Shown: positions 18,250 through 27,265 of the stretch, one piece after another
How positions within the stretch are numbered: the stretch's first letter is position 1
Layout: each line of letters opens with the position of its first letter
From: Anaerostipes sp. MSJ-23
GTDB taxonomy: Bacteria > Bacillota > Clostridia > Lachnospirales > Lachnospiraceae
DNA: 64,000 nucleotides
NCBI RefSeq assembly: GCF_018918155.1
Contig: NZ_JAHLPY010000002.1
Location: 62,001-126,000, forward strand
Direction of reading: 5' to 3'
Translations under genes and position numbers: made by a program
Notes under the pieces: generated by a model
Databases searched by the model: none
What the model saw: the letters and a program-made list of their open reading frames with translations, nothing else
Told to the model about the DNA's origin: nothing

Positions 18250-18897
18250 ATGAAAATCCCGAAGTCATCATTATTTGATGGAGTAGAAGAGCAAGATTTA
18301 AATTCTATGATGCACTGTCTTTCTGCCAAAAGACGGCATTATAAAAAGAAAGAATTTATTTTTCACAGTGGAGATAGGGCACAGCAGATTGGAATGGTGC
18401 TTTGTGGAACTGTTCATATGATGAAAGAAGATTTCTGGGGAAATAGGATGATTCTTGGAGAAGCCGGCCCTGGAGATTTATTTGGTGAAGTTTATGCCTG
18501 TGCGGGAGTCCAATGGTTAGAGGTAAATGTAATTGCAAAAACAGATACAGATATTTTGTTTTTGGATATTCAGAAGATATTAACCGTCTGTTCAAACGGA
18601 TGCGAATTTCATTCACGGATGATACGCAACTTGCTTTCTTCTATTTCTAGACGGACTCTTGCGATGACAAGAAAAGTAGAACATATGTCACAAAGAACTT
18701 TAAGAGATAAGGTTTTGTCATATTTGTCTTCTCAAGCGATGATTACAGGCTCTAGAGAATTTACGATTCCGTACAATCGGCAACAGCTGGCAGAATATTT
18801 GTCGGTAGACCGGAGTGCATTGTCATCAGAACTTGGGAAAATGAAAAAAGAAGGCATTCTTGAATTTCGTAAAAATTGGTTTCGATTGCTGGAATAA
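18250..18897 (+). CDS. Crp/Fnr-family transcriptional regulator
   Basis: A 215-residue protein. ATG 18250 is chosen because GGAGG (18238-18242) is 7 bases upstream; an in-frame GTG at 18244 overlaps that spacing. The N-terminal cyclic-nucleotide-binding-type beta barrel has 'FIFHSGDRAQQIGMVLCGTVHMMKE' (in part) and 'GPGDLFGEVYACAG'. A long helix is followed by a winged HTH with 'YNRQQLAEYLSVDRSALSSELGKMKKEGIL' (in part). It lacks the N-terminal Cys cluster of FNR, so its effector is not predictable. It lies upstream of a dehydrogenase gene with its own promoter and could regulate it. Confidence 0.88.
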   Translation: MKIPKSSLFDGVEEQDLNSMMHCLSAKRRHYKKKEFIFHSGDRAQQIGMVLCGTVHMMKEDFWGNRMILGEAGPGDLFGEVYACAGVQWLEVNVIAKTDTDILFLDIQKILTVCSNGCEFHSRMIRNLLSSISRRTLAMTRKVEHMSQRTLRDKVLSYLSSQAMITGSREFTIPYNRQQLAEYLSVDRSALSSELGKMKKEGILEFRKNWFRLLE

Positions 18898-18932
18898 ATC
18901 CTACATTGCGAGTGTTGTACCGTGAAAAAAGC

Positions 18933-18961
18933 TTGTTTTATACTTTGTGCCGCAATATAAT
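18933..18961 (+). promoter_or_regulatory. SigA-type promoter for the dehydrogenase gene
   Basis: TTGTTT (18933-18938), 17-bp spacer, TATAAT (18956-18961), 38 bp before the ATG of the downstream gene. Confidence 0.65.
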
Positions 18962-18999
18962 ATTCATAATATATTAAATATTAGAAAGGGATAGAAAAG

Positions 19000-20103
19000 A
19001 TGAGCGATTATAGTATAAATTTACCAAGTTATACAATAGGTGCAGGGTGTTATAGACGGATTCCATATGTTACACGTTTTTTTGGGAAAACAGCGGTTGT
19101 TATTGGTGGAAAGACAGCAATGTCAAAGGCAAAAGAGAAGCTTCTTGATGGAATTAAAGATTCTCAGGTAGAAATTCTTGATTTTTTATGGTATGGTGGA
19201 GATTCCACTTATGAAAATGGAAATGCCTTAATGGAACAGGATGTCGTTAAAAAAGCAGATATGATTTTTGCTGTCGGTGGGGGAAGAGCTTGCGACACAT
19301 GTAAATATCTTGCGAATGAGCTGGATAAGCCATTATTTTGTTTTCCAACAGTTGCTTCTAACTGTGCAGCAGTTACAGCAATCTCGGTTATTTACAATCC
19401 AGATGGATCTTTTAGAGAATATTACTATCCGAAAAATGCAAATCATACTTTTATTGAATCTTCTATCATTGCGGATTCACCGCAAGATCTTTTATGGGCT
19501 GGTATTGGTGATGCATTGAGCAAAGAATGTGAAGCAATTTTTGCATCGAAAGAAGATGAACTATCACATACTCCGATGATGGGAGTTCAAATCAGTCGAA
19601 TTTGTACAACACCACTGGTAGAATATGGGCAGAAAGCATTAGAGGATTTAAAACAGAAAAAGGTTTCTTATGATTTGGAACAAGTAGCGTTGGATATCAT
19701 TATCAGTACAGGACTTGTTTCAAATATGGTAAGTTCCGCACCGGATTATTATTATAACTCTAGTCTTGCACATTGTGTATATTATGGATCAACGGTAACA
19801 GAAGGTGGAGAAAAGCATCTGCATGGAGAGGTTGTATCACTTGGAGTATTATGTCTTCTGACATTTGAAAATGCATTGCCAGAAAGAGATCGTATTGCAG
19901 CTTTTAATCAGAGTATGGGACTTCCAGTTTGCTTTGATGATATTGAAATTAAAGAAGAGGAATTTGATGCAATGGCAGAAAAAGCAATGACAACGACCGA
20001 GTGGGAATTCCGTCCAAAAGGTGCGAATGTAACAAAGGAAAGTTTTATTCAGTGTATGAAAGATACTAATGCGTATGGACGTGCACTGAAACAAAAGAAA
20101 TGA
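19000..20103 (+). CDS. Iron-containing alcohol dehydrogenase, glycerol dehydrogenase-like
   Basis: A 367-residue protein of the GldA-like group in the iron-containing ADH superfamily, which uses NAD(H) for oxidation or reduction of glycerol and similar polyols. Dinucleotide-binding features include VVIGGKTA and AVGGGRACD, with 'FCFPTVASNCAAVTAISVIY' after them. Metal-ligand candidates are the Asp of GIGDALSKECEA, the His of LAHCVYYG and the His of KHLHGEV. Length is usual for the family. GAAAGGGA precedes the ATG. The next gene begins 8 bp after the stop, so they are probably co-transcribed despite unrelated functions. Confidence 0.8.
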   Translation: MSDYSINLPSYTIGAGCYRRIPYVTRFFGKTAVVIGGKTAMSKAKEKLLDGIKDSQVEILDFLWYGGDSTYENGNALMEQDVVKKADMIFAVGGGRACDTCKYLANELDKPLFCFPTVASNCAAVTAISVIYNPDGSFREYYYPKNANHTFIESSIIADSPQDLLWAGIGDALSKECEAIFASKEDELSHTPMMGVQISRICTTPLVEYGQKALEDLKQKKVSYDLEQVALDIIISTGLVSNMVSSAPDYYYNSSLAHCVYYGSTVTEGGEKHLHGEVVSLGVLCLLTFENALPERDRIAAFNQSMGLPVCFDDIEIKEEEFDAMAEKAMTTTEWEFRPKGANVTKESFIQCMKDTNAYGRALKQKK

Positions 20104-20111
20104 GATAATTT

Positions 20112-22748
20112 ATGAAAAAATTGACAATTGGTGTGCTCGCTCATGTGGATGCTGGAAAAACAACATTGTCCGAAGGCATTTTATACAAAACCGGGATGAT
20201 TCGGGAAATGGGACGTGTGGATAATGGAAATGCGCACCTTGATACAGATGCTCAGGAGAGAGCACGTGGAATTACGATTTTTTCCAGACAGGCGGTATTT
20301 TCGCTTGGGGATAAAGAAATAACACTTTTGGATACTCCAGGGCATGTAGACTTTTCTGCAGAGATGGAAAGAACTCTGCAGGTACTTGATTATGCCATTC
20401 TTGTAATCAGCGGAGCGGATGGCGTGCAAGGGCATACAAGAACATTATGGCGTTTGTTAAATCAGTATCATGTGCCGGTCTTTTTGTTTATTAATAAAAT
20501 GGATCAGCAAGGGACAGATAAAGGCAAACTGATGGAAGAACTACAAAGTAATCTTTCTAGTGGTTGCATTGATTTTGCAACTTTTGATCAGAAAGATTTT
20601 TATGAAGCAGTGGCAATGGAAGATGAGGATCTTTTGGATTTTTTCATTGAACATGAGATGATAAAAACGCAGGATCTTTTGAATATGATTTCGGCTCGAA
20701 AAATTTTTCCTTGCTTCTTCGGCTCAGCATTAAAGATTCAGGGAATTGATGAATTTCTTAAGGGCTTGGAAGAATTTACACAAGTTCCAAAATACTTAGA
20801 TGACTTTGGAGCAAGAGTTTTTAAGATTACAAGGGATGAGCAAGGGAATCGTTTGACACACTTAAAAGTAACCGGTGGAAATTTTTCTGTGAAAGATCGT
20901 TTATCAGATGATGAAAAAGTTAATCAGATTCGAATTTACTCTGGTGACAAATATGAAACAGTGAAAGAAGCACCAGCAGGTACAGTCTGTGCTGTAACGG
21001 GTTTGTCTAAAACGAGGCCAGGCCAGGGACTTGGAATGGAACAAGATGGAATAGAACCGTTTCTTGAGCCAGTGCTTACTTATCAGATGATATTGCCAGA
21101 GGAATGTAGTCCTACCGTTTTGCTTCCAAAACTTTATGAACTGGAAGAGGAAGAACCACAGCTGCATATTATATGGAAAGAAGAACTTCAGGAAATTCAA
21201 GTACAACTGATGGGAAAGGTTCAGATTGAAATCTTAAAAAATATTATACAGGAGCGTTTTGGCGTTTCAGTAGAATTTGGTACTGGAAATATTGTTTATC
21301 GTGAAACAATCCAAGATAAGGTTGAAGGGGTTGGTCATTTTGAGCCTCTTAGACATTATGCAGAAGTTCATTTGATTTTGGAACCTCTAGAATGTGGCAG
21401 TGGAATGAGGTTTGAGACGGCATGTAGTGAAGATGTTTTAGATAAAAACTGGCAGAGACTTGTTATGACACACCTTTTGGAACGGGAACATAAAGGTGTT
21501 TTGACAGGCTCTTCCATTACAGATATAAAGATTACATTGGTATCTGGGCGTGCACATCAAAAACATACGGAAGGTGGAGATTTCCGACAAGCTACCTATC
21601 GTGCAGTCCGACAAGGACTTCGGCAGGCACAGTCAATTCTTTTGGAACCGTATTATGAATTTCGGTTAGAAGTGCCCCAAAACTGTATCGGAAGAGCTAT
21701 GACGGATCTTGAAAAGATGCATGGGACTTTTGAGCCACCACAGACGGAAGGAAATCTATGTCTTTTCACCGGGAAAGTACCGGCATCCTGCGTGCAGGAT
21801 TATCAGATGGAAGTGATTGCTTATACGAAAGGAGCCGGAAGATTTTCTATTTCATTTGGAGGATATGAACCATGTCATAATGCGCAAGAAATTATTGAAG
21901 AAAAGGGATATGATCCAGATAGAGATACAGAAAATCCGTGTGATTCCGTCTTCTGTTCTCATGGCGCAGGATTTTTGGTTCCATGGGATCAGGTGAAGGA
22001 TTATATGCATATAGAATCTGTTCTTGAAAAAGAAAGATTACAGGATGAAGAGGAAGTTATTCATTCGTCTGTTTATGAGGAAGAACAGTGGATTGATGCT
22101 GAAGAAGTTGATCAAATCTTAAATCAAACTTATTATGCAAACCAGAGCCGCAAAAATAAATGGAAGAAAAAGAAAAAAAGTCAAATCATAGAGGATTATA
22201 AATCGTCAGCGGTTCCTTCTATTAAAAGAGATCCTTCAAAAAAATATCTTCTGGTAGATGGATACAATATCATTTACGCCTGGGAGGATCTAAAGGAACT
22301 TTCAGATGCAAATATGGATGCAGCCAGAGGAAAACTTATGGATGTTTTATGCAACTATCAGGGAATTAAAAAGTGTGAATTGATTGTTGTATTTGATGCT
22401 TATCGCGTGAAGGGACATGAGACAGAAGTGATGGATTATCATAATATTCACGTTGTGTATACAAAAGAGGCAGAAACTGCTGATCAGTATATTGAAAAAT
22501 TCGCACACGAGCATGGAAGAAAGTATGATGTGACAGTAGCAACATCGGACGGTTTGGAACAGATCATTATTCGTGGTCAGGGATGTAGGCTTTTGTCAGC
22601 AAGAGAGTTTCAGAAAGAAATAGAAGAAGAATCGAAAAAATTAAAAGAGGAGTATCTTTTGAAAAAAGAGCATCATAAAAATTATTTGATAGATGAACTT
22701 TCGGAAGAAGTAAAAAATAAAATTTTGAAATGTACCAAAGATACTTGA
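20112..22748 (+). CDS. Tet(M)/EF-G-like translational GTPase fused to a YacP/Rae1-type NYN domain
   Basis: An 878-residue protein. Residues 1 to about 660 form a translational GTPase of the ribosome-protection type: G1 AHVDAGKT (10-17), G2 RGIT (52-55), G3 DTPGH (74-78), G4 NKMD (128-131), then EF-G-like domains II-V. After a Lys-rich linker, residues about 710-850 form an NYN/PIN-like nuclease domain: LLVDGYNIIY (D716), DAARGKLMDVL, ELIVVFDAYR, TKEAETADQYIE and VATSDGLEQ. This matches YacP/Rae1, which in Bacillus cuts mRNA at the ribosomal A site. The C-terminus is a charged coiled coil. A GTPase that binds the A-site region joined to an A-site nuclease suggests ribosome-targeted mRNA cleavage or rescue rather than simple tetracycline resistance; that is inference. 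Confidence 0.85.
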   Translation: MKKLTIGVLAHVDAGKTTLSEGILYKTGMIREMGRVDNGNAHLDTDAQERARGITIFSRQAVFSLGDKEITLLDTPGHVDFSAEMERTLQVLDYAILVISGADGVQGHTRTLWRLLNQYHVPVFLFINKMDQQGTDKGKLMEELQSNLSSGCIDFATFDQKDFYEAVAMEDEDLLDFFIEHEMIKTQDLLNMISARKIFPCFFGSALKIQGIDEFLKGLEEFTQVPKYLDDFGARVFKITRDEQGNRLTHLKVTGGNFSVKDRLSDDEKVNQIRIYSGDKYETVKEAPAGTVCAVTGLSKTRPGQGLGMEQDGIEPFLEPVLTYQMILPEECSPTVLLPKLYELEEEEPQLHIIWKEELQEIQVQLMGKVQIEILKNIIQERFGVSVEFGTGNIVYRETIQDKVEGVGHFEPLRHYAEVHLILEPLECGSGMRFETACSEDVLDKNWQRLVMTHLLEREHKGVLTGSSITDIKITLVSGRAHQKHTEGGDFRQATYRAVRQGLRQAQSILLEPYYEFRLEVPQNCIGRAMTDLEKMHGTFEPPQTEGNLCLFTGKVPASCVQDYQMEVIAYTKGAGRFSISFGGYEPCHNAQEIIEEKGYDPDRDTENPCDSVFCSHGAGFLVPWDQVKDYMHIESVLEKERLQDEEEVIHSSVYEEEQWIDAEEVDQILNQTYYANQSRKNKWKKKKKSQIIEDYKSSAVPSIKRDPSKKYLLVDGYNIIYAWEDLKELSDANMDAARGKLMDVLCNYQGIKKCELIVVFDAYRVKGHETEVMDYHNIHVVYTKEAETADQYIEKFAHEHGRKYDVTVATSDGLEQIIIRGQGCRLLSAREFQKEIEEESKKLKEEYLLKKEHHKNYLIDELSEEVKNKILKCTKDT

Positions 22749-22773
22749 CAAGAAAATATAATGAATATATACT
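22745..22773 (+). promoter_or_regulatory. SigA-type promoter of the amino-acid ABC transporter
   Basis: TTGACA (22745-22750) overlaps the stop codon of the previous gene. A 17-bp spacer leads to TATACT (22768-22773), 48 bp before the first permease ATG. Confidence 0.75.
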
Positions 22774-22820
22774 ATTTCCATATCGAATTAATATGAAATA
22801 AGAAAATGAGAGGTGAAATC

Positions 22821-23480
22821 ATGGATTGGAATTTTATTGTCCAATACAGCGATTTGTATAAGGAGGCAGCTCTTCTAACTGTAAGAATTGCCTGGATTGG
22901 TATTCTTGGATCTTTGATTCTTGGATTAATATGTGGAATGATTCGCTATTATAAAGTACCAGTACTATCACAAATTGCAGGAATATATATTGAACTATCT
23001 AGAAATACGCCATTACTGATCCAATTATTCTTTTTATACTTTGGTCTGCCAAAGATAGGAATTGTTTTGCAGTCAGAAACATGTGCGATTGCTGGTCTGA
23101 TCTTTCTTGGTGGAAGTTATATGGCTGAGGCATTCCGAAGTGGAATTGAAGCCGTGGACCGGATTCAAATGGAAAGTGGATTGAGCCTTGGACTTACGAG
23201 AAGGCAAGTCTTTTTCTATATTATATTTCCGCAGGCGGCTGCAGTGGCAGTACCAGGGATCGGAGCAAATGCTATTTTCCTGATTAAAGAGACATCTGTT
23301 TTTAGTGTGGTAGCGTTAATGGATTTGATGCATGTAGCAAAGGATTTGATTGGATTATATTATAAAACAGATGAAGCACTATTTATGTTGGTTGTATCTT
23401 ATTTGATCATCCTGCTTCCAGTTTCTATTATATTAACATTTTTAGAGAGGAGACTTCGTTATGCAGGATTTGGGAATTAA
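22821..23480 (+). CDS. Polar amino-acid ABC transporter permease 1
   Basis: A 219-residue integral membrane protein of the HisM/GlnP family. The ATG at 22821 is preferred over the in-frame ATG at 22806 because AGAGGTG lies between them at proper spacing. It has about five membrane helices and the family motif around 'RNTPLLIQLFFLYFGLP' plus the cytoplasmic EAA-like loop 'EAVDRIQMESGLSLGLTRRQ' (in part). It overlaps the next permease gene by 20 bp. Together they form the heterodimeric channel of an uptake system for a polar amino acid. Confidence 0.92.
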   Translation: MDWNFIVQYSDLYKEAALLTVRIAWIGILGSLILGLICGMIRYYKVPVLSQIAGIYIELSRNTPLLIQLFFLYFGLPKIGIVLQSETCAIAGLIFLGGSYMAEAFRSGIEAVDRIQMESGLSLGLTRRQVFFYIIFPQAAAVAVPGIGANAIFLIKETSVFSVVALMDLMHVAKDLIGLYYKTDEALFMLVVSYLIILLPVSIILTFLERRLRYAGFGN

Positions 23481-24138
23481 AATTTTACTCCAGGGAGATA
23501 ATTTGGTCAGATTACTTCAAGGACTTGGTGTTACGATTAGCATTTCAGTAATTTCTGTTTTATTATCCTTGGCGTTTGGGGTTCTTTTAGGAATTGTTAT
23601 GATGGTAAAGAATCCTTTGATACGTTTTATTACAAGATTATACCTTGAATTTATTAGAATTATGCCGCAACTTGTATTATTGTTTCTTGTATATTTTGGA
23701 AGTGCTAAGCATCTTGGATGGGATCTTGGCGGAGAGACGGCATCTGTGATTGTATTTGTTCTCTGGGGAACAGCAGAAATGGGAGACCTTGTTCGTGGAG
23801 CTCTTCAGTCCATTTCTGTGCATCAGACGGAAAGCGGAAAGGCTCTTGGTCTTACCAAAGGCCAGATTTATTATTATATTCTGATTCCACAAGCAGTTAA
23901 GCGTCTCATTCCTCAGGCCATGAATTTGGTAACAAGAATGATTAAAACAACATCTTTAATCGTATTGATTGGTGTTGTAGAGGTTGTAAAAACAGGGCAG
24001 CAGATTATTGAATCTGCAAGACTGACATCTCCAAGCGCTGCATTATGGATTTACGGAGTGATCTTTTTTATGTATTTCATTATCTGTTATCCAATTTCAT
24101 TGATTGCAGGACATTTGGAGAAAGTATGGAAAGAATAA
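23461..24138 (+). CDS. Polar amino-acid ABC transporter permease 2
   Basis: A 225-residue HisM/GlnP-family permease, partner of the preceding gene product. It has the signature '[20 protein letters not shown]' and an EAA loop '[20 protein letters not shown]', with about five membrane helices. It starts inside the upstream gene (20-bp overlap), which suggests translational coupling, and ends 16 bp before the ATPase gene. Confidence 0.92.
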   Translation: MQDLGIKILLQGDNLVRLLQGLGVTISISVISVLLSLAFGVLLGIVMMVKNPLIRFITRLYLEFIRIMPQLVLLFLVYFGSAKHLGWDLGGETASVIVFVLWGTAEMGDLVRGALQSISVHQTESGKALGLTKGQIYYYILIPQAVKRLIPQAMNLVTRMIKTTSLIVLIGVVEVVKTGQQIIESARLTSPSAALWIYGVIFFMYFIICYPISLIAGHLEKVWKE

Positions 24139-24154
24139 AAGAAGGAGAGAGATC

Positions 24155-24898
24155 ATGGAAAAACCAGTTCTTGAAATTAATCATATAGAAAAAGCATATG
24201 GAGATCATAAAGTATTAGATGATATTTCATTTTCTGTAAAAAAAGGAGAAGTTGTTGTGGTACTTGGACCATCGGGATGTGGAAAAAGTACACTGCTTCG
24301 ATGTCTCAATGGTCTTGAAAATATTCAGGGAGGAGAGGTAAAACTGAATGGAGAACAAATTTCTCAGAATGCAAAGAATATCCATCAGATTCGCCAGAAA
24401 ATTGGCATGGTATTTCAGAGCTATGATTTATTCCCTCATATGAATATTTTAAAGAATATTATTCTTGCTCCAATGAAAGCTCAGCATAGAGCAAAGGAGG
24501 AAGTAACAAAGGAAGCGGAAAAACTGCTAAAGAGAGTTGGCTTGCTTGAAAAGAAGGATGCCTTTCCAAGACAACTTTCTGGAGGACAGAAACAGCGTGT
24601 TGCGATTGTGCGTGCACTGTGTATGCATCCAGAGGTTATGCTTTTTGATGAGGTGACAGCATCACTAGATCCTGAAATGGTGCGAGAGGTTTTAGATGTT
24701 ATGCTTGAAATGGCCCAAAATGGAAGTACAATGGTCATTGTCACTCATGAAATGCAATTTGCAAAAGCAGTCGCAGACAGAATTATTTTTATGGATCAGG
24801 GAAAAATTGTGGAGGAAGGAACTCCGGAAGAATTTTTTGAAAATCCAAAAACCGACCGTGCAAAACAGTTTTTGAACGTTTTCGAATTTGTAGCGTAA
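24155..24898 (+). CDS. Polar amino-acid ABC transporter ATP-binding protein
   Basis: A 247-residue ATPase, GlnQ/HisP type. ATG 24155 follows AAGGAGAGA; an upstream in-frame ATG at 24104 lies in the permease gene. Walker A is GPSGCGKST, the Q-loop is in [11 protein letters not shown], the signature is [15 protein letters not shown], Walker B is [14 protein letters not shown] and the switch His is in VTHEM. It energises the two permeases encoded immediately upstream. The D-loop and C-terminal '[17 protein letters not shown]' are typical of this subfamily. Confidence 0.95.
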   Translation: MEKPVLEINHIEKAYGDHKVLDDISFSVKKGEVVVVLGPSGCGKSTLLRCLNGLENIQGGEVKLNGEQISQNAKNIHQIRQKIGMVFQSYDLFPHMNILKNIILAPMKAQHRAKEEVTKEAEKLLKRVGLLEKKDAFPRQLSGGQKQRVAIVRALCMHPEVMLFDEVTASLDPEMVREVLDVMLEMAQNGSTMVIVTHEMQFAKAVADRIIFMDQGKIVEEGTPEEFFENPKTDRAKQFLNVFEFVA

Positions 24899-24920
24899 AA
24901 GTAATCAGGAGGAAAAAATT

Positions 24921-25793
24921 ATGAAAAAATTACTTGTAGCATTTCTGACTGTCGTATTGGCACTTGGTGTTTTCACAGGATGCGGTGGAAGCAAAAATAG
25001 TTCTGATGATACGACAAAAACACAGACCACAAGCAAAACAAAAGCAAGAACATTAAAAGAAATCAAAAAGAGTGGAGAAATCGTGATCGGTGTCTTCAGT
25101 GATAAAAAACCATTTGGTTATGTAGATGAAAAAGGAATTTATCAGGGATATGATGTTTACTTTGGAAATCGTCTTGCAAAAGATCTCGGTGTCAAAGTAA
25201 AATATGTGCCAGTAGAAGCAGCAAGCCGTGTAGAATATCTTGTAACAGGAAAAGTAGATATTATTCTTGCAAACTTTACTGTAACAGATGAACGTGCAGA
25301 ACAGGTAGACTTTGCACTCCCATATATGAAGGTATCTCTTGGAGTTGTATCTCCAAATGGAAAAATCACAAAAGAGAGCCAGTTGGATGGAAAAACTTTG
25401 ATTGTCAGCAAAGGAACAACAGCAGAAACATATTTTACAAAGAATCATCCAAAAGTAAAACTTCTGAAGTTTGACCAGTACAGTGAAGCATTCAATGCAC
25501 TCGCAGATGGAAGAGGAGATGCACTGTCTACAGATAATACAGAGGTACTTGCATGGGCACTGGAAAATAAAGGATTCAAAGTAGGAATTGATTCTCTTGG
25601 AAATGTAGATACAATCGCACCTGCAGTTCAAAAAGGAAATAAAGAACTGAAAGATTATATTAACAAAGAAATCAAATCTCTTGCAAAAGAAAAATTCTTC
25701 CATAAAGACTATGAAAAAACATTAAAACCGGTTTACGGAGCATCCGCAAATCCGGAAAATCTCGTAGTAGAAGGTGGAGTTGTAGAAAAATAA
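24921..25793 (+). CDS. Amino-acid ABC transporter substrate-binding lipoprotein
   Basis: A 290-residue protein with a lipoprotein signal peptide ending LGVFTGCGGS (lipid-modified Cys). A Ser/Thr/Lys linker leads to a family-3 solute-binding domain: 'IKKSGEIVIGVFSDKKPFGY' begins the fold, followed by 'GYDVYFGNRLAKDLG', 'VDIILANFTVTDERAEQVDF' and 'ALSTDNTEVLAWAL'. The signature fits cystine, glutamine or aspartate/glutamate binding proteins; the substrate cannot be told by eye. Last gene of the transporter operon, followed by a terminator. Confidence 0.92.
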   Translation: MKKLLVAFLTVVLALGVFTGCGGSKNSSDDTTKTQTTSKTKARTLKEIKKSGEIVIGVFSDKKPFGYVDEKGIYQGYDVYFGNRLAKDLGVKVKYVPVEAASRVEYLVTGKVDIILANFTVTDERAEQVDFALPYMKVSLGVVSPNGKITKESQLDGKTLIVSKGTTAETYFTKNHPKVKLLKFDQYSEAFNALADGRGDALSTDNTEVLAWALENKGFKVGIDSLGNVDTIAPAVQKGNKELKDYINKEIKSLAKEKFFHKDYEKTLKPVYGASANPENLVVEGGVVEK

Positions 25794-25810
25794 AAGAGAA
25801 AAATCTCTAA

Positions 25811-25846
25811 ATAGCCGGACTGGAAAGTCCGGCTATTATATTATAT
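25811..25846 (+). terminator. Rho-independent terminator
   Basis: ATAGCCGGACT (25811-25821) pairs perfectly with AGTCCGGCTAT (25826-25836) around a GGAA tetraloop. The downstream run is T/A-rich rather than pure T. Confidence 0.75.
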
Positions 25847-25904
25847 AATCAAATATAAAAGAGTGAAAAAATTAAGGCACGGAAGGAGATGAGGTTAAAA
25901 ATTT

Positions 25905-26675
25905 ATGGGAAAAATAGAATTAACAGGTGCAGATAATGCAAGGGATCTTGGCGGCATCAGAACAATGGATGGGGCCGTTATCAAAGAGGGATATCTTATT
26001 CGAAGCAATCGTCTTTCAAGAATTACGCAAAGAGATACCAAGATTTTAAGTCAGCAGTATCATCTGCATAAAATCATTGATCTTCGGACGCCAATGGAAA
26101 TTGATCAGGAAGCTGATTTGAAAGTTCCAGGTGCTGTTTATATGAATATTCCATTTTTCCTGGAAAGTATGGTTGGCATTAGTCATGAAAAGAAGACAAA
26201 AAGACATATGATGCATATGGATGATATCCCAAAGATGACCGAACTTTATAAAATGATGATCCAAAAATCCTTTTGCAGAAAACAGATAGCAAAAGCATTA
26301 AATGAAATTATTGCGATGGAGAACGGATCGGTTTTGTGGCATTGTACGGAAGGAAAAGATCGATGTGGATTATTATCTGCTATGGTGCTTTCGTTGCTGG
26401 ATGTTTCGAAAGAAGATATCATGGAGGATTATCTGAAAACCAATCATTTTGCAGCAAGAAGAATTGAAAAAATTCAAAAAAAATTTCATAACATGGGTTT
26501 CCATAGAGAGAAAATTGAGCGGATGGAAGGTCTTTTCCTTGCAAAAGAAGAGTATTTACAGGCCGCTTTTGATGTTATGGAAGAACAAAATCATTCTGTT
26601 TCTGGATTTTTGAAAGAAAGTCTTGGAATTTCAGAGGAACAAAAAAATAGATTAAAAGAGAAAGTATTAGCATAA
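25905..26675 (+). CDS. Tyrosine/serine-protein phosphatase (dual-specificity-like)
   Basis: A 256-residue protein of the bacterial Y_phosphatase3 type. The N-terminus has 'NARDLGGIRTMDGAVIKEGYLIRSNRL' (in part), the conserved 'nfRDLGG' entry, then 'HKIIDLRTPMEID'. The catalytic P-loop is HCTEGKDRCG, fitting HCxxGKDRxG with nucleophilic Cys and phosphate-binding Arg. Family members dephosphorylate Tyr/Ser or phosphoinositides; the substrate here is unknown. It begins a closely spaced set with an SGNH hydrolase (13 bp) and a HAD phosphatase, which may form an operon. Confidence 0.88.
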   Translation: MGKIELTGADNARDLGGIRTMDGAVIKEGYLIRSNRLSRITQRDTKILSQQYHLHKIIDLRTPMEIDQEADLKVPGAVYMNIPFFLESMVGISHEKKTKRHMMHMDDIPKMTELYKMMIQKSFCRKQIAKALNEIIAMENGSVLWHCTEGKDRCGLLSAMVLSLLDVSKEDIMEDYLKTNHFAARRIEKIQKKFHNMGFHREKIERMEGLFLAKEEYLQAAFDVMEEQNHSVSGFLKESLGISEEQKNRLKEKVLA

Positions 26676-26688
26676 GAAGGAAAAAACT

Positions 26689-27249
26689 ATGAAGCAAAAA
26701 AGAGTAGTAATGTTCGGAGATTCATTGACGGATTATTTTCCAATGAATAAGCTTCAAGATCTTCCGGTGGAATTTATAAATCGTGGAGTGGCAGGAGATA
26801 CCATTCCAGAGATGAAGGCTAGGGTACAATATGATGTTATCTCTTACAATCCTGATGTGATACTTATGCAGGGTGGGGCTAATGATTTTCAAATGTCTTT
26901 GTATCGTGGATATAAAATTGTTGCTGGGCAGCTTGTAAATCTGGCAAAAAAAATTAGAGAATCACTTCCGCAGACAGAAATTTATATCGAATCATTATAT
27001 CCAGCATATACAAGAAGGATCGGATTGATGCCATCGTGGGCAAAAGAAAAATCAAATGAAGAAATTCGTAAAATTAATGGAGAAATTGAACGCCTTTGTG
27101 TGTTAGAAAATTTCCCTTATGTCAATATGTATGAGCGGTTGGCAGACAAAAATGGAGAGCTTCCTCTTGACTATACAATGGATGGAATTCACCTTCAAGA
27201 GAAGGCATATGATATTGTGTCAGAGTGGATTCATGAAGTGATAAAATAA
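26689..27249 (+). CDS. SGNH/GDSL-family hydrolase
   Basis: A 186-residue cytoplasmic esterase/lipase-like protein. The four family blocks are visible: block I FGDSLTDYF (nucleophile Ser), block II Gly in NRGVAGDT, block III GGANDF (Asn) and block V DGIHL (catalytic Asp/His). There is no signal peptide. The type is close to acylneuraminate/platelet-activating-factor-like bacterial hydrolases; the natural ester is unknown. Starts at an ATG after AGAAGGAA, in tight spacing with its neighbours. Confidence 0.88.
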   Translation: MKQKRVVMFGDSLTDYFPMNKLQDLPVEFINRGVAGDTIPEMKARVQYDVISYNPDVILMQGGANDFQMSLYRGYKIVAGQLVNLAKKIRESLPQTEIYIESLYPAYTRRIGLMPSWAKEKSNEEIRKINGEIERLCVLENFPYVNMYERLADKNGELPLDYTMDGIHLQEKAYDIVSEWIHEVIK

Positions 27250-27265
27250 GAAGAAAGGCAATACA

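Noticed and set aside
20112-22748. Plain tetracycline-resistance gene call
   Set aside because: The fused NYN domain and the chromosomal setting argue against a dedicated resistance gene; resistance is not predicted.
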